The translations under genes and the position numbers were made by a program. DNA of 64,000 bases, taken from the NCBI GenBank assembly GCA_015680685.1, contig MNCI01013584.1, positions 273,937 through 337,936 on the forward strand. Direction: 5' to 3'. The DNA is from Gnetum montanum. Lineage: Eukaryota; Streptophyta; Gnetopsida; Gnetales; Gnetaceae. Under the pieces are notes generated by a model, which saw nothing but the letters and a program-made list of their open reading frames with translations, had not been told where the DNA came from and ran no database searches. Shown here in pieces: positions 34,101 to 45,385 of this stretch (position 1 is the stretch's first letter; each line of letters starts with the position of its first letter).

Positions 34101-36359
34101 GTAGGGATTTCACCATGCATTATGGGATTAGGTGGTAGTGGAGCTATTGGTGGAAGAGATGCAGCTAGATGAGAAGGATGATATGCTTGTGGAATATCAC
34201 CTCTAGAAGAGGGAGTCCCATAATACTCGCAAGCTTAGTAGTGAGGTTGAGGAGTGACGTGATTAGTAGAGTCATGTAGGGAGATTGGCTATTGCACATA
34301 ATATCCATATGGGTTAGGTTGCTGGTAAGGATACTGTTGCCTTGGTGGTGGCATTCCCCATGATTTTGGGTGCTACCACTGTTGATATTGCTCAATCGAT
34401 TGTGGTGGAGTTCCACTGGGATAATATGTTAAGGGTTGGTGTAACTACCTTGGGTTTACCTTGAGGATAAGGAAACCTTTGGGGTGTTTTCCTTTTGTTT
34501 AATCATGGGTTAAGTGCATACACCTTAGACTCCTATAGATGTGAGATTATAGGGCAACTTCAATGATGGAAACTTTGCCCTTACCCTTGCTATGTACATG
34601 TTCAGCTTCTCTCTTTTTTCTTTTTTTTTGATCACTACCTTGCTCTCTAGACTCCTCTACTATTTTAAGAATAGTTTAAAATCTATTGTCTAGGGAATCC
34701 TACATTTGGTCTACCTTTGCCAAAACTTTTGATATCATCTTTTGGATAGGCAAATTTTTCCTATTCACCATCTCTTCGAGTGGTCACTCTTCTTCATCCT
34801 CACAAAATCTTACTCCCCTCTTCCGGAGGGAAGGATCTCGGTTATACTCTTCCATACTTTCTCTCTTCCATAGCTCACCTTCTTCCCTAGCAACTTGCTC
34901 CAATAGTCTTTGAATTTGATGGGACCTAAGCTCGGATAGTCTCCCTTGGGCATAAGTCCCAATGGTTCTTCTCGTTTCATGCCTAAGCCCATCCATGAGA
35001 TGGCATAGTTGATCCCTTTGCGAATAACCATGGCCAGGAAAATGATGTAATAGTGCATAATATCGGCCCATGGCAGCATCCAAGGGTTCATGTCCTCCTT
35101 GTTTCCAACCTTGGATCTACCTTTGCAAGTTTGACACTTAGAGTACGTTTGTTACTTATCATTAAATAGTTCTAATATAGTACTCCACCTACGAATGGAT
35201 TCTGGTTCTAAAGACCGGTACCATCTTTCCACTTCTTTAACTAGTGTCTATGGAAAAAACTTAAGTTTTTCCATTTGTTCTCTATATTTTGTAAGGCACA
35301 CACATCATGGAATGCTTGTAAGTGATTCTGAGGATTAGCGTTGTATCCCCCTTCAAATCATGCGATATTGTTCATATCTAATCTCTTGATCCTACTATCT
35401 TTTTGGTGCCTTGTTGGAATTCTAGTAGCCTTAGTTATGTCCAACATACTTCAAGTAGTGAGTAGGGATTCATCGTGATCATCTCTTCCATGGCATCTAT
35501 GATGCCTACGTTGTTCCCTACTCTCCCTTCTTCTATGTCATGACTCTCTAGAGTGCCCTTGTCCCCTTTCCTAGTTGTTTCTTCTATGACTTCCACTTTG
35601 CCTACCTTTATCCCCATGGTTTTTTTCTTTATGACTGCATCTAGATATTGAAGGAGACGGTGAAGGAGATGATGAAGGTGAAGAAGAAGGAGAACTGTCA
35701 CCATGATGGTGTCTACTACCTTCTCTTCTGCAGTCTCGAACTTGATCTCAATTGCAATCAAAATGTCCACCTTTATTATGAGTTTATGTCCCTTTTTTGG
35801 ATCCTTTATGTCCATGGGTATCATGACCTAGGTCATGAATAGTGGAATGAAGGTCCTAATACATAACCCCTTGGCCAAAGTCAAGGGGAGGAACATCATT
35901 ATATGGATGACTGCCTAAGGTATGTTCACCACCCTCATTTTTGCTTAAGACATGTGAGGCATCCTGGGACCACTTACCCTTCAAAGACTTATGATGTCTC
36001 TCTTGTTGCAAGTCCCTTTGACGTTGTGCCTCTATGGGATGGTATTCTCTCAAGTCATAATCTTGCACACTGTATTCTGCATGTAAGTGTAGCATGCCAA
36101 TTCATGTGAGAGCACGAAGAAGCATGTTCGGGACTAAATGATTAGGAGGTAACACTATGTTACCTTCTAAGTCTCACCAATGCAATTGTTCATCTTGATG
36201 GAGGATAAAGGTGAAGTCTGGTATATACTCATCAAGATGAATATATACCACTCGAGCTTGTTAAGGGACTAGTAGATCAATGTCATGTGTATTACACCGT
36301 TGATTGTTTCCTGTTTCAAACCTAGGCGATGAGGCGCTTTCGTATGAAGAAGGAGACAT
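34101..36359 (-). pseudogene. gag of element B, degenerate
   Basis: Starts at ATG 36359 (MSPSSYESASSPRFE). The N-terminal domain (IHLDEYIPDFTFILHQDEQL, about 36190-36250) is followed by an SH/RD-rich segment with stops. A 99-codon open stretch (34784-35083) gives the best view of the capsid C-terminal domain in this family: AAMGRYYALLHHFPGHGYSQ, then LMDGLRHETRRTIGTYAQGR. The zinc knuckle is not recognisable. A Pro/Tyr-rich tail reaches the protease. Confidence 0.75.
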
Positions 36360-36476
36360 ATTTGTCTGTTCAGTGCACAATGTACTCTTGTTTATTGTTT
36401 CCTCAATCAACCTTAACAGTTTGTTCCAACAATGTGAATGATTTCCTATGTTATAATTAATGCACAAAAAACTAAG

Positions 36477-36494
36477 TCCTCAACAACGGTGCCA
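36477..36494 (-). other. PBS of element B (tRNA-Asp)
   Basis: The minus strand reads TGGCACCGTTGTTGAGGA, 14 of 18 matches to the tRNA-Asp complement, one base inside the LTR. Confidence 0.65.
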
Positions 36495-36495
36495 A

Positions 36496-37241
36496 TGATG
36501 AGTGGTGAGGTACCCCTATGCTCAACCATATGAATATAAGCATTTCACGCATGATCCAGTCAAATTCCAAGGACTAAGTACTTATGTGCCCTTGTGGAAT
36601 AAGGATGGGCTGGCTGATCATTGTCTTCCCAAACTTACTTGTATATCACATTATATGATTAAGTAAGCTTGAGGCATATGATTTTTATAGCTTTTATGTT
36701 TTTATGTCCTGCTACTAATAAGGGAGGAGATAGAGAGATACCTAAGTGACTAATTTAACTTAACTATTGATTAACTAGGCTTTAAGCTAATCTTAACACC
36801 ATTATCTATTCTCACTTGCCGTACACATCCTAAAACAATGCAACACTACTGAGATTACGAAATGTTAATCGTTACTAGGTTACCAAGTGTTACACGCATG
36901 CTCGAAGTGATCAAATGTAAAGTGCATAAAATAAAATAAAGGAAATGATTAAGAAAAAAAATCCAAGAACTCGTCTTTATTGCTATACACAAGGTGTGCT
37001 TAGGTACACAATGCTCGAATAAAGATCCATCCACACTTAGAATTCCTACTATGGGCACTTGAAAATTACTCTAACTAAAAGGCTTCCCTCAAAAGACTTC
37101 CTTCCTAAATTGTGCACTTGGGCACTATATTTATAATCTTGGGAACAATTATTCTAATAATTAAAAAAACTGCCACTCTAATTTTAGAGAAATTGCCACT
37201 CTAATAATTTGAATAAATCACTAGAGTAACCGCTCTCATCA
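36496..37241 (-). repeat. 5' LTR of element B
   Basis: The minus strand runs TGATGAGAG...CTCATCA. A TATA box (TATAAATA) is at 37128-37135. The palindrome array is short and decayed (37150-37241) compared with A, which accounts for much of the smaller LTR. Confidence 0.8.
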
Positions 37242-37246
37242 TTTAC

Positions 37247-38396
37247 TAACTATGGGACAATCAAGTTAATCATAGTTAGTGCTTGATAGCTCAATAGACT
37301 CACTCTACCTTACTAATAACAAGAAGAAATATAAATAGAACCATCATAGAAAATGCAAAATCCATAAAATATAAATCTATTATATGTTAAATTTTTGCAA
37401 TGTAGAGGAATTGATGTTGGTCTTTATTATTATGTATGGGTATCTCTGGGCATAACCACTTGAGTAAAGACTTCACTCTTAAAAATCGAGAAATGAACCA
37501 AAGTTCAACTACTACTAATTGAAACTAATTGATTTCACCTATTCCTTCATGTATATTTATAGACTAGAATAGGCATTGCATTAGCACATTTGTGCTAGAG
37601 TAAATAGAGCTACATCTACATATATACATTAATGTAGATATGTCATGCATGTACATCAACATAGTCTGAAAACTTGATTTCATTATTTCTAAGGTAAGAG
37701 TTATGATAGTATTTTTTGATTGAATACTATATTAGCCTTAATTCTAAGGATATTTGAATTTTCATAAATAATAAATACCTTAATGTTATCTTATTTTAAT
37801 AAAAATTTTCCATCCATAATATTCAACATCATGATTTCAAATTGTAAGAAGTGAAAACTCTCAAATTATGGTATATAGTTAGGTATATTTGATAATAGTT
37901 TAAATTTGATGTAGCCAATACATACTAAAGCAATGGTTTCTACAATTTCAAAAATAAGTTATTCAAAGATTTACATTTATAAAATTGGTGATTGGCCTAC
38001 TTATTTGATTTATAATTTTGCATATTTAAAAAAAGTATTTACTTATATGTAGGGAAAATTATACTTTATGAATATATTAGGCGTATATCCTTTTTATCAC
38101 TGGCTAAGATAGATGTGTAATACTAAATTTTAAAGTAGACTTGAGTAGAGTTGACCAAAATTAAAATGCAATCACCACACCAACACCCTTAGAAGGTGGC
38201 TGTTTTCTAATCAATGTAAATAATTATCCATATTGCAATGAAAGCTTATTTATAAATAATTATTTATATTATAATTTTTTTTTAATTTTATTGAATAACA
38301 AATTGCATATGTAGCAATTTCTTATGAAATATGGATAGGTAGTGACTTTCACAGAGTAAAGATCTGATGATGAGAACATGGCACTGCAAAATCAAA
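37247..38396. other. AT-rich region downstream of the peptide gene
   Basis: No TE or gene is recognised. A possible minus-strand polyadenylation signal (AATAAA, plus-strand TTTATT at 38287-38292) lies about 105 bases past the stop of the small-peptide gene. Confidence 0.45.
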
Positions 38397-38708
38397 TCAA
38401 ATCTGACCAGATGGAGAGGAGGGCCTGCGACCAGATTTGGGAAGAGAGTGCCAAAACCATTTATTTCCTTCTCCCTGCCTAAAATTGATTGATGATGAAC
38501 TGCTTTGTTTTACAGTTGATGATGTAGATGGAGATGCCTCCTTAGCAGCAAAAGAAGCTTCAGTGGTCTGGGACTCCATTGACAATTTAACAGGCCTGGT
38601 TGAGCATTCAGACTGTGTTGTGAAAAAAACAGCCATGATGAACAACATCATAATCATAGCAAAAAACATTGCTGTGAATGCACCATTGCTTCCCCATTTT
38701 CCCCTCAT
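38397..38708 (-). CDS. Putative small secreted peptide precursor (IDA/PIP-like C-terminus)
   Basis: The only plausible host gene in the window, intronless. From ATG 38708 it encodes 103 residues: a short basic start (MRGKWGSNG), a strong hydrophobic segment (residues ~10-27) ending before QSECSTRP, a Ser/Thr-rich variable middle, and a C-terminus FWHSLPKSGRRPSSPSGQI. Signal peptide, variable linker and a short Pro/Ser/Lys-rich C-terminal motif are the hallmarks of plant signalling-peptide precursors. LPK-x-G followed by P-S-x-P-S is closest to the IDA-like/PIP pattern, but the canonical final His-Asn or Gly-His is missing, so family assignment is tentative. An upstream in-frame ATG at 38762 would give 121 residues. 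I prefer 38708 because a TATA box (TATAAAA, minus strand, 38768-38762) sits just above and would place the transcript start between the two ATGs. Confidence 0.45.
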   Translation of the reverse strand: MRGKWGSNGAFTAMFFAMIMMLFIMAVFFTTQSECSTRPVKLSMESQTTEASFAAKEASPSTSSTVKQSSSSSINFRQGEGNKWFWHSLPKSGRRPSSPSGQI

Positions 38709-38761
38709 GTTGGCTCTGATGGATTTTAGTTTGTTGCAAAAGCATGAAGGATGTGGGTGCA

Positions 38762-38768
38762 TTTTATA
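38762..38768 (-). promoter_or_regulatory. TATA box of the small-peptide gene
   Basis: TATAAAA on the minus strand, about 54 bases upstream of the preferred ATG, so transcription would begin near 38735. Confidence 0.35.
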
Positions 38769-38794
38769 AAACAGAAAGAACTAAAAAAAAAAAG

Positions 38795-38834
38795 GATAAG
38801 GATAAGATCAGAAGCACCAGATCTTATCCTTATC
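38795..38834 (-). promoter_or_regulatory. Perfect 15-bp inverted repeat of GATAAG motifs
   Basis: GATAAGGATAAGATC (38795-38809) is followed, after a 10-base spacer, by its exact reverse complement (38820-38834). It contains two GATAAG and two CTTATC (I-box/GATA-type) motifs, with a further CTTATC near 38855. It lies about 30-70 bases upstream of the TATA box. Confidence 0.55.
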
Positions 38835-38969
38835 AAATCAGCCCCCATCATTGTCCTTATCAAATCATTTCCCCATCAAATCAGTCCACATCATGTTGCA
38901 AAAGACTAGGAATCAATTGGGTTTGGTTTCTTGAAAAAGCAAGAATAGTGCATTCAACTCATTGAAAAT

Positions 38970-39700
38970 GACAATTTTTCTGTTGAACAGAATGATCTGC
39001 AAGCTGTCTCACACTCTTACTAACGACAAACCAGCAGAAAATTCTGGAAATCCCATGTTTAGCCTACGTTAGCTAATTTCATTGTAGCATCTCTGATAAC
39101 GTTAATCAGTCAAATGTTTAACACAAAAAAGTTATATATTAATTATACAATGAACATGCAAGGCTTTTAACAATTGAAATGAAAACACCTGCTTGTGAAA
39201 TGAAAATAGTCCCGCAATAAACAGTTAACCGCTTAACTAGTACTCTTAATCATTCTATACGTGTTAGGTTGGAAATTCACAATACCTATGCATGTCTAAG
39301 GTTACAAAGAGCTAATGGAATTGAAAGACCAAAAATGGTTTTTTTCATTGTCTCAATTTTATGAAGCAACAAACGTTAGGATGCACCTAATATGAATGGT
39401 TGTGTTCAGAGCTTGTAGTTTGGAATGTCTAAGTTATAGGTTTGAACCAAAGGAGTGTGCTAATCTAACCTTTGTGTTCACCTTTTTTAGTTATAACCTA
39501 TTACTCTTAGTAAGATATACTCCACTTAATTAGCGCATGTCTTTTAGCTGAGAAAATTAAAATTTAATCCCAAAAACACTTTGAAATATTGTTAAATTCT
39601 ACTGAAGTTACTCTAGCCTATTTTCAAGTGTTTGTGTTAAAATCAAACCCATATATACCTACCTAATAAACAAGCGACTTACCAATAAAATAAGTAAAGG
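38970..39700. other. Non-coding region, nothing recognised
   Basis: AT-rich, short ORFs only. Confidence 0.45.
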
Positions 39701-39780
39701 TGATTTTAGTGTTTTTGGTGATTTGGTGATTTTGGTCAATTGGTGGATCATAGATCTAATTTGAGTCTTTCGTGTTTTAG

Positions 39781-42041
39781 TGAATTTGGATTTGGTATTT
39801 TGTATGCCAAGGCCAAGAAAGCAAAGTATTCTATTTCAAGTAGTTTGGGGAAATACAAGAAGTAGGGTTTCAATGGTAGGATTTATGATTTCTCATGATG
39901 AATGGAATAACATGGTTGCAAACTCCATAGCATCCAAGATTGTGCAATTGGAATCGATTGTTGAAGTCATGGTCAAAAAGGTATAAACCGTTCTAACCAT
40001 TGTAAAGTTGAAAGATTCATTATCAAATGTTGAAGCAACTCAAGTTCAAACAAATATGGATACTCTACTATCAAAGTTGAATTCTCTTGAGTTAAGAATA
40101 ATAACTCCTCAGTCAGGCTTAGTAGCAGTTACTAAAAGAATGCATAAAGATGAAGAAAAATGTGATAAAATTTAGAATCTTGTAATTGTAGGAATTCTTA
40201 AAGAATAGGGTGAGGATCTTTTGTAGGTCATGCCAAATTTCTTTATGAAACAAATGCACAATTCTTCTATCCCGATAATTAGTGGAGACATACTTGGCCC
40301 TAAGGGGGATAAATCTCAACATATTATTTTTAAGTGTGTTGATTGGTGTGGAAGAGATAAGGTTTGGAATAAAAAAAGTATCTTGAAAGGACATAACATT
40401 TGGATCAAAAAAAGAGCATGCAAAAAGTAGGAAGAATGGAAAAAAGTTAAACAAGCTCATGCTCACAGTAAAATTATTTACTTGAACTATAAATATATTA
40501 TGATGATCAAAGAGAGAGAGAATCCCTCAAAATAGGAATTTTCTTCTATTACATGTGGTTTCCTTAATGTTGAAGGTTCGTTGGCTAATAAAGTTGCTAC
40601 TTTAGATACTAGTCATTTCTTTAGTGATTTTGATTTGTTTATTTTTGCTGAAACTTGGGAAGAAGAAAATTCTCTGATTGTATCTATTCCAAGCTTTTAC
40701 ATAATTTCTGATAGAAATAAGCGTTCCAAGATGAGGGGTAGAACTTTTGGTAGTATTCCTTGTTTAATTAAAAAGTTTAGAGATTAGTTCATTAAGGTGC
40801 ACAAAGTTGATGATAATAACCAATATTTGTGGGTTCAAGTTCAAGGCATTTCAGAGGTTCTTTATATGATTTTTTGTTATTTTGATCTAAGGGATTATTC
40901 TATCTACAATTCTATTAATATTTCACAAGAGCACCCTTTTTAGTGCCTAGGTCAAGATGTTGCAGAATTCTTCAAGCTTGGTAAAGTTTTTCTTTGTGAG
41001 GATTTTAATGCTTATGTAGGACAAAGTTAGATTCAAAGGCCTGTTTGGAATTCTTAATTAAACTTTAGTGAAGAGCTTTATTTAGTACACAAAAGATCAT
41101 CTATTGATCATAGTATAGATTAGAGGGGTATTCATTTCCTAGAGTAGAGTCGTTCCTTTGATTTTTTAATTTTAATGGCATCAACAAATTGTCTTCCTCC
41201 TCTTATTTCACTTTTACTAGATACCAAGGTAAGTCTTTCATTAATCTTCTCTTGGATACTCATGATAATATAGATGCAATGAAAAAGTTTTAAGTAAGGG
41301 AAAAACTTCCAGAATCTCCTCATCATTACTTGAAATTCACTATTATGGCTTTAATTTGATGTATTCATTTCAAGAAATGTAGAACTCATCTTCTCACAAA
41401 AGACCTTCATTAGGATTTTTAAAAAGAGTAGCTAATATGTTAGTCAACAATGATAATGAGGTAGATTTGACTAATGTTCTTTTGTCTACAACTGCTTAGG
41501 TATAGATTAAGGACAAGCTTCCTTGTAGAAAATCTTAGTTTAATGTGGATTGTTTAATAGCTTGTGAAGATGTTATAGCTTCACATTTTGATGTTTCAAT
41601 GCTAAAGAATTATGAATAGTTTATTTTTTTTTAAAGAAGGAAGTTCATTAAAGAAGAGATGGAAAGAATGATTTGTAATCTCCACTCAAATACAAAGAGC
41701 TTTTGGAATTTATTCTAAGATAGATAACAACATGGTTTGCATTTTTCTTCATCTACTATTTAATCAAAAGGCTCCCTAGACTATGCAAGATGACTCTAGT
41801 GTTCTTGAGTTATTGCTTGATGATATTTTTGTAGGAATTCAAATATTATCTTTTGGAAAAAGTATTAATGTTGATGGATTATATGCAAAGCTTCTTAAAT
41901 GAAGTGGTTCATTTGTATGAAAAGTAGCTTCCAATCTTCTTAATAAATGTATTTAGCATGGTTTGGATTGCTCTTCATGTTCTAGTTGATGATAAGTCTT
42001 TCTTTTAAAAAAAAGGTGATAGGATAGATCTTAATACTTAC
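39781..42041 (+). pseudogene. LINE retrotransposon, 5' part (ORF1-like region, endonuclease)
   Basis: Read with stops and shifts. 39781-40500 resembles a LINE ORF1 protein: a coiled-coil-like stretch (LESIVEVMVKKV, LLSKLNSLELRI), then NLVIVGILKE and IIFKCVDWCGRDKVWNKKS, as in RNA-binding ORF1 proteins. 40545-41300 resembles an APE-type endonuclease: GFLNVEGSLANKV, IFAETWEEE (catalytic Glu region), GRTFGSIPCLIKK, and FLCEDFNAYVG where the usual G-D-F-N-A has E for G. An RT N-terminal region begins near 41850 and is cut at 42041 by element C just after KKGDRIDLNTY. The ORF1 and RT signatures are not those of common flowering-plant L1 elements. Confidence 0.65.
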
Positions 42042-42974
42042 TGATGAGATGCGATATCGCATCGTCCCCTGCAATATTGCGTAAGCAATATTGTGGTCCA
42101 CCGCCAAATCTATAAATAAGAGGCGGCACTCCCCTCATTTCCCATCTGAGGCTTAAAATAGGGAAACTCTGGCAGTTTGATCACTCCAAAGATAGAATAT
42201 TTTCCATATGCCGCAATAGGAGTCCCCAAGTGAATGGATCTTTATTCGAGCAACTTTGTACCTGAACGCAAGTTGTGTACAGCAATAAAGACAAGCTTTG
42301 TGGATAAACCTTATAGTGCATGGAATAGGATTTATTACCTATTATTTATTACATGTTATCTATTACCTACATTAGTGTGGCATGAGTACGACTTGATTAT
42401 GAGCATTAACGAATATGTACGGCTAATCAAGGAATCGGCTACTCATCGCGATTAGTCTCTCTCACCCTCAACTCCTAGAATGTGGGATGAGTATGACTTG
42501 ATTACGAGCATCTACGGGTGTGTACGGCTAGTCAAGGAATTGGCTGCTCATCACGTTTAGGCTAGTTAAGTACCTCAGTACGACCACTTCGAGCATGTGC
42601 GTTACGTGTGGTGATCCCAGTAACGATTAGCATTTGGTAGCCAGAGTTGCATAGTTCAAGGTGTGTATGGTAAGTGGGAATGGATGCTGACGCTAGTTAA
42701 TTTAGACTTAGGTCCTTAGTTAGAGTTAGTTAGCTATCTTAATCCTTCACCTCATAGCATAGGAGAAAAATCATAAAAGACCATAAAAATCATATACCTC
42801 GAACTTACTTAACCATACACCGTGACAACAACAAGTAAGTCTGGGAAGACAACGAATGATTAACCCAAAGTGTTCCATGGGGGGTTTAGGCATTTAGTCT
42901 GTGGAGTTCAACCAGATCGCATGTGCTATGCTCATTTTGTATGGTTGAGTGTAGTGGTACCTCGCCACTCATCA
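42042..42974 (+). repeat. 5' LTR of element C
   Basis: TGATGAGATGCG...CTCATCA. The GATATC/AATATT palindrome array is shortened (42050-42095). A TATA box (CTATAAATAAG) is at 42110-42120 and AATAAA at about 42284-42289. A tandem duplication of ~105 bp (GAGTACGACTTGATTA type, near 42385 and 42490) lies in U5. Confidence 0.85.
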
Positions 42975-42975
42975 T

Positions 42976-42993
42976 TGGCGCCATTGCTGGGGA
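42976..42993 (+). other. PBS of element C (tRNA-Asp)
   Basis: TGGCGCCATTGCTGGGGA, 16 of 18 matches to the complement of the plant tRNA-Asp 3' end; the best PBS in the window. Confidence 0.8.
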
Positions 42994-43117
42994 CTAAATG
43001 TTTGTACGCCAATTAGAACATAAGGAAATCTTTCACATTGTTGTGAGCCTTAACAAAAATTTGGGTTAATTAGTTAAATAAGAACGTATATAACAGTGAA
43101 ATAGTGCACCGGTAAAA

Positions 43118-43606
43118 ATGTCTTCTTCTCATAAGAGCAACTCACCATCTAAGGACCATACACGAGATAATCGGCAACATAAAACACATAACCAAAATCA
43201 GCCAAGTCCTAAACAATATAAGATGACATATACTCATCCCGATGAGTATATCCCCAACTTTACTTTTATTCTTCATCAAGATGAACAGCTGGGATGGAGA
43301 GATTTGCAAGGTAACATTGTGTTACCCCTAGATCGATCAATCTCTCACATGCTCTTCTGTGCCTTAGCACAGATTAGCATGCAAGAGCATTACGCTGAAT
43401 ATGTTGCAGAAGATTTTGACATGAGGGATTATTATCCCACTGATGCCCAACGTATGAGGAAGGAGAGTCAACATACTTTTCTAAAGGACAAATCCCCGCA
43501 TGTCCTTAGCAAAATAGGAGATGAGGAACCCCTTATTACGGGTTCTTTAACAAATGACGTTCCCCCTCCTAACGATGGTCAGGAGGAAGGATATCAGAAT
43601 CTATGA
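43118..43606 (+). CDS. gag N-terminal domain of element C (intact 162-codon stretch)
   Basis: Open from ATG 43118 (MSSSHKSNSPSKDHTRDNRQ) to TGA 43604-43606. The polar N-terminus is followed by the domain shared with A and B: THPDEYIPNFTFILHQDEQL, GWRDLQGNIVLPLDRSI, then EHYAEYVAEDFDMRDYYPTD and SPHVLSKIGDEEPL. It is the best-preserved N-terminal Gag in the window. The stop lies where the A and B copies continue into an SH/RD-rich linker, so it may be a mutation. Its molecular role beyond capsid assembly is unknown. Confidence 0.7.
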   Translation: MSSSHKSNSPSKDHTRDNRQHKTHNQNQPSPKQYKMTYTHPDEYIPNFTFILHQDEQLGWRDLQGNIVLPLDRSISHMLFCALAQISMQEHYAEYVAEDFDMRDYYPTDAQRMRKESQHTFLKDKSPHVLSKIGDEEPLITGSLTNDVPPPNDGQEEGYQNL

Positions 43607-43770
43607 TCAACGATCCATATCCCTGGTTCTAATGCCCATGAACACCAACTGTTCACAAAGGGAACAACCATTTATGCTAAGGACGGGCACTTAGATTGTC
43701 ACCACGATCGGGGCCATAGCAGCTGAAGAGAAGGCAAGAAACATCATCATGGAAATGGTTCTCCTTCTTC

Positions 43771-44268
43771 NNNNNNNNNNNNNNNNNNNNNNNNNNNNNN
43801 NNNNNNNNNNNNNNNNNNNNNNNNNNNNNNNNNNNNNNNNNNNNNNNNNNNNNNNNNNNNNNNNNNNNNNNNNNNNNNNNNNNNNNNNNNNNNNNNNNNN
43901 NNNNNNNNNNNNNNNNNNNNNNNNNNNNNNNNNNNNNNNNNNNNNNNNNNNNNNNNNNNNNNNNNNNNNNNNNNNNNNNNNNNNNNNNNNNNNNNNNNNN
44001 NNNNNNNNNNNNNNNNNNNNNNNNNNNNNNNNNNNNNNNNNNNNNNNNNNNNNNNNNNNNNNNNNNNNNNNNNNNNNNNNNNNNNNNNNNNNNNNNNNNN
44101 NNNNNNNNNNNNNNNNNNNNNNNNNNNNNNNNNNNNNNNNNNNNNNNNNNNNNNNNNNNNNNNNNNNNNNNNNNNNNNNNNNNNNNNNNNNNNNNNNNNN
44201 NNNNNNNNNNNNNNNNNNNNNNNNNNNNNNNNNNNNNNNNNNNNNNNNNNNNNNNNNNNNNNNNNNNN
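43771..44268. other. Assembly gap (498 N)
   Basis: A run of N within gag of element C. By comparison with A and B it should hold the capsid N-terminal domain. ORFs crossing it are artefacts. Confidence 1.
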
Positions 44269-45360
44269 TCAGCGGGATCAACTTCGCCACATCGTGGATG
44301 GGCTAAGGCATGAAACTAGAAGAACCCTTGGGACTTATGCCCAAGGACGATTATCAAAACTTAGAGTCCATGAAGTACAAAGCTTGTTGGAGCAAGTAGC
44401 AAATGAAGAAGGTGAGCTACGCAAAAGGGAAAGTGTGGAAGAGTACAACCGCGATCCCTCCCTTTGAAAGAAGGGAGTGAAATTTTGTGATGAAGAGGAT
44501 GAGTCACCACTTGAAGAGTTGATGGATTGGAAAACATTGCCGATCTAAAAATTAACAACAAAAATAGCGGCTAAGGTAGATGACGTTGGAGTTCCTTAGA
44601 TTCTAAAATTGAAACCATCTTAAATATTGTAGAAGAGTCTAAGGTAGAACAAAGTAGTAACAAAGGTAAGAAAAAGTGGAGATATTTAAGCCCTACACAT
44701 AACAAGGGTAAGGGAAAAATTACTAACTCCAATGTGGCTATGGACTTTGACACAGACGATGATAGTGGATGTGGGGTCTACTACTATGAACATCCTAAGG
44801 GATGTTGCCCCATCATCTCACATCTATAGGAGTCTAGGGTGTATGCGCTAAATCCAAGACTTAACCAACAGCAAACACCTCGAAGGTTACCTTATCCATA
44901 AGGTAACCCAAGGTAATTCCACCAACCACTAGTGGAACTCCCCCACAGCCCATTGGATAGCATCAGCAGTGGCAATACCCACAGTCATGGGGGATGCCAT
45001 CGTTGAAATATCAGTACCCTTAGCCTAACCCTTATGGATATTATGTGCAACGGCCGATTTCTCCAAGTGACTCTATGAGCCACTCAACTCCCAACCGTCA
45101 CTACCAAGTTCAGGAGTACTTCAGAAGGACTCCTTCTCCTCCAGGAGACACTCCGTACGCACACCATCCTCCTAATCCATCCACACCTCTTCCACCACAA
45201 GTAGTTCCCGTAACACCTCCTGCTCCAACAATGCAAGGGGAACTTCCTTCTCAACCGTAGCAATGTCACGCTGTGAGAGCTATAAATATCCAACCTGCAG
45301 TAGTTCTGACAATTGTAAAAAGAGAAGACCTTACTTTAGAACTAAAAACTTAGATAAAAT
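44269..45360 (+). pseudogene. gag C-terminal part of element C
   Basis: The capsid end is readable right after the gap (HIVDGLRHETRRTLGTYAQG, about 44285-44345), then EQVANEEGELRKRESVEEYN and a stop at 44464. The zinc-knuckle position reads CGVYYYEHPKGCCP (about 44770), with the second Cys changed to Tyr. A Pro-rich tail (about 44930-45260) has stops and shifts. Confidence 0.65.
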
Positions 45361-45385
45361 CTCGCAACAATAAGCAGTTGAGGCC

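Larger units (their letters stand above)
28862..37241 (-). mobile_element. Element B: defective Ty3/gypsy retrotransposon, inverted relative to A
   Basis: Bounded by the 5-bp direct repeat TTTAC (28857-28861 and 37242-37246). It lies on the minus strand with a 746-bp 5' LTR at the right (36496-37241), then PBS, gag and pol, and a 3' LTR remnant of about 300 bp at the left. It is the same subfamily as A in LTR, gag and pol. A deletion has removed the PPT, U3, promoter and distal 3' untranslated region. Confidence 0.88.

Noticed and set aside
38437-38769. 110-codon ORF on the plus strand over the peptide gene
   Set aside because: No signal peptide or motif; it is the antisense shadow of the minus-strand ORF that has a coherent secreted-peptide layout.
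39395-39480. Possible second tRNA-like or SINE sequence (TAGGTTTGAACC)
   Set aside because: No convincing A box upstream and no cloverleaf.
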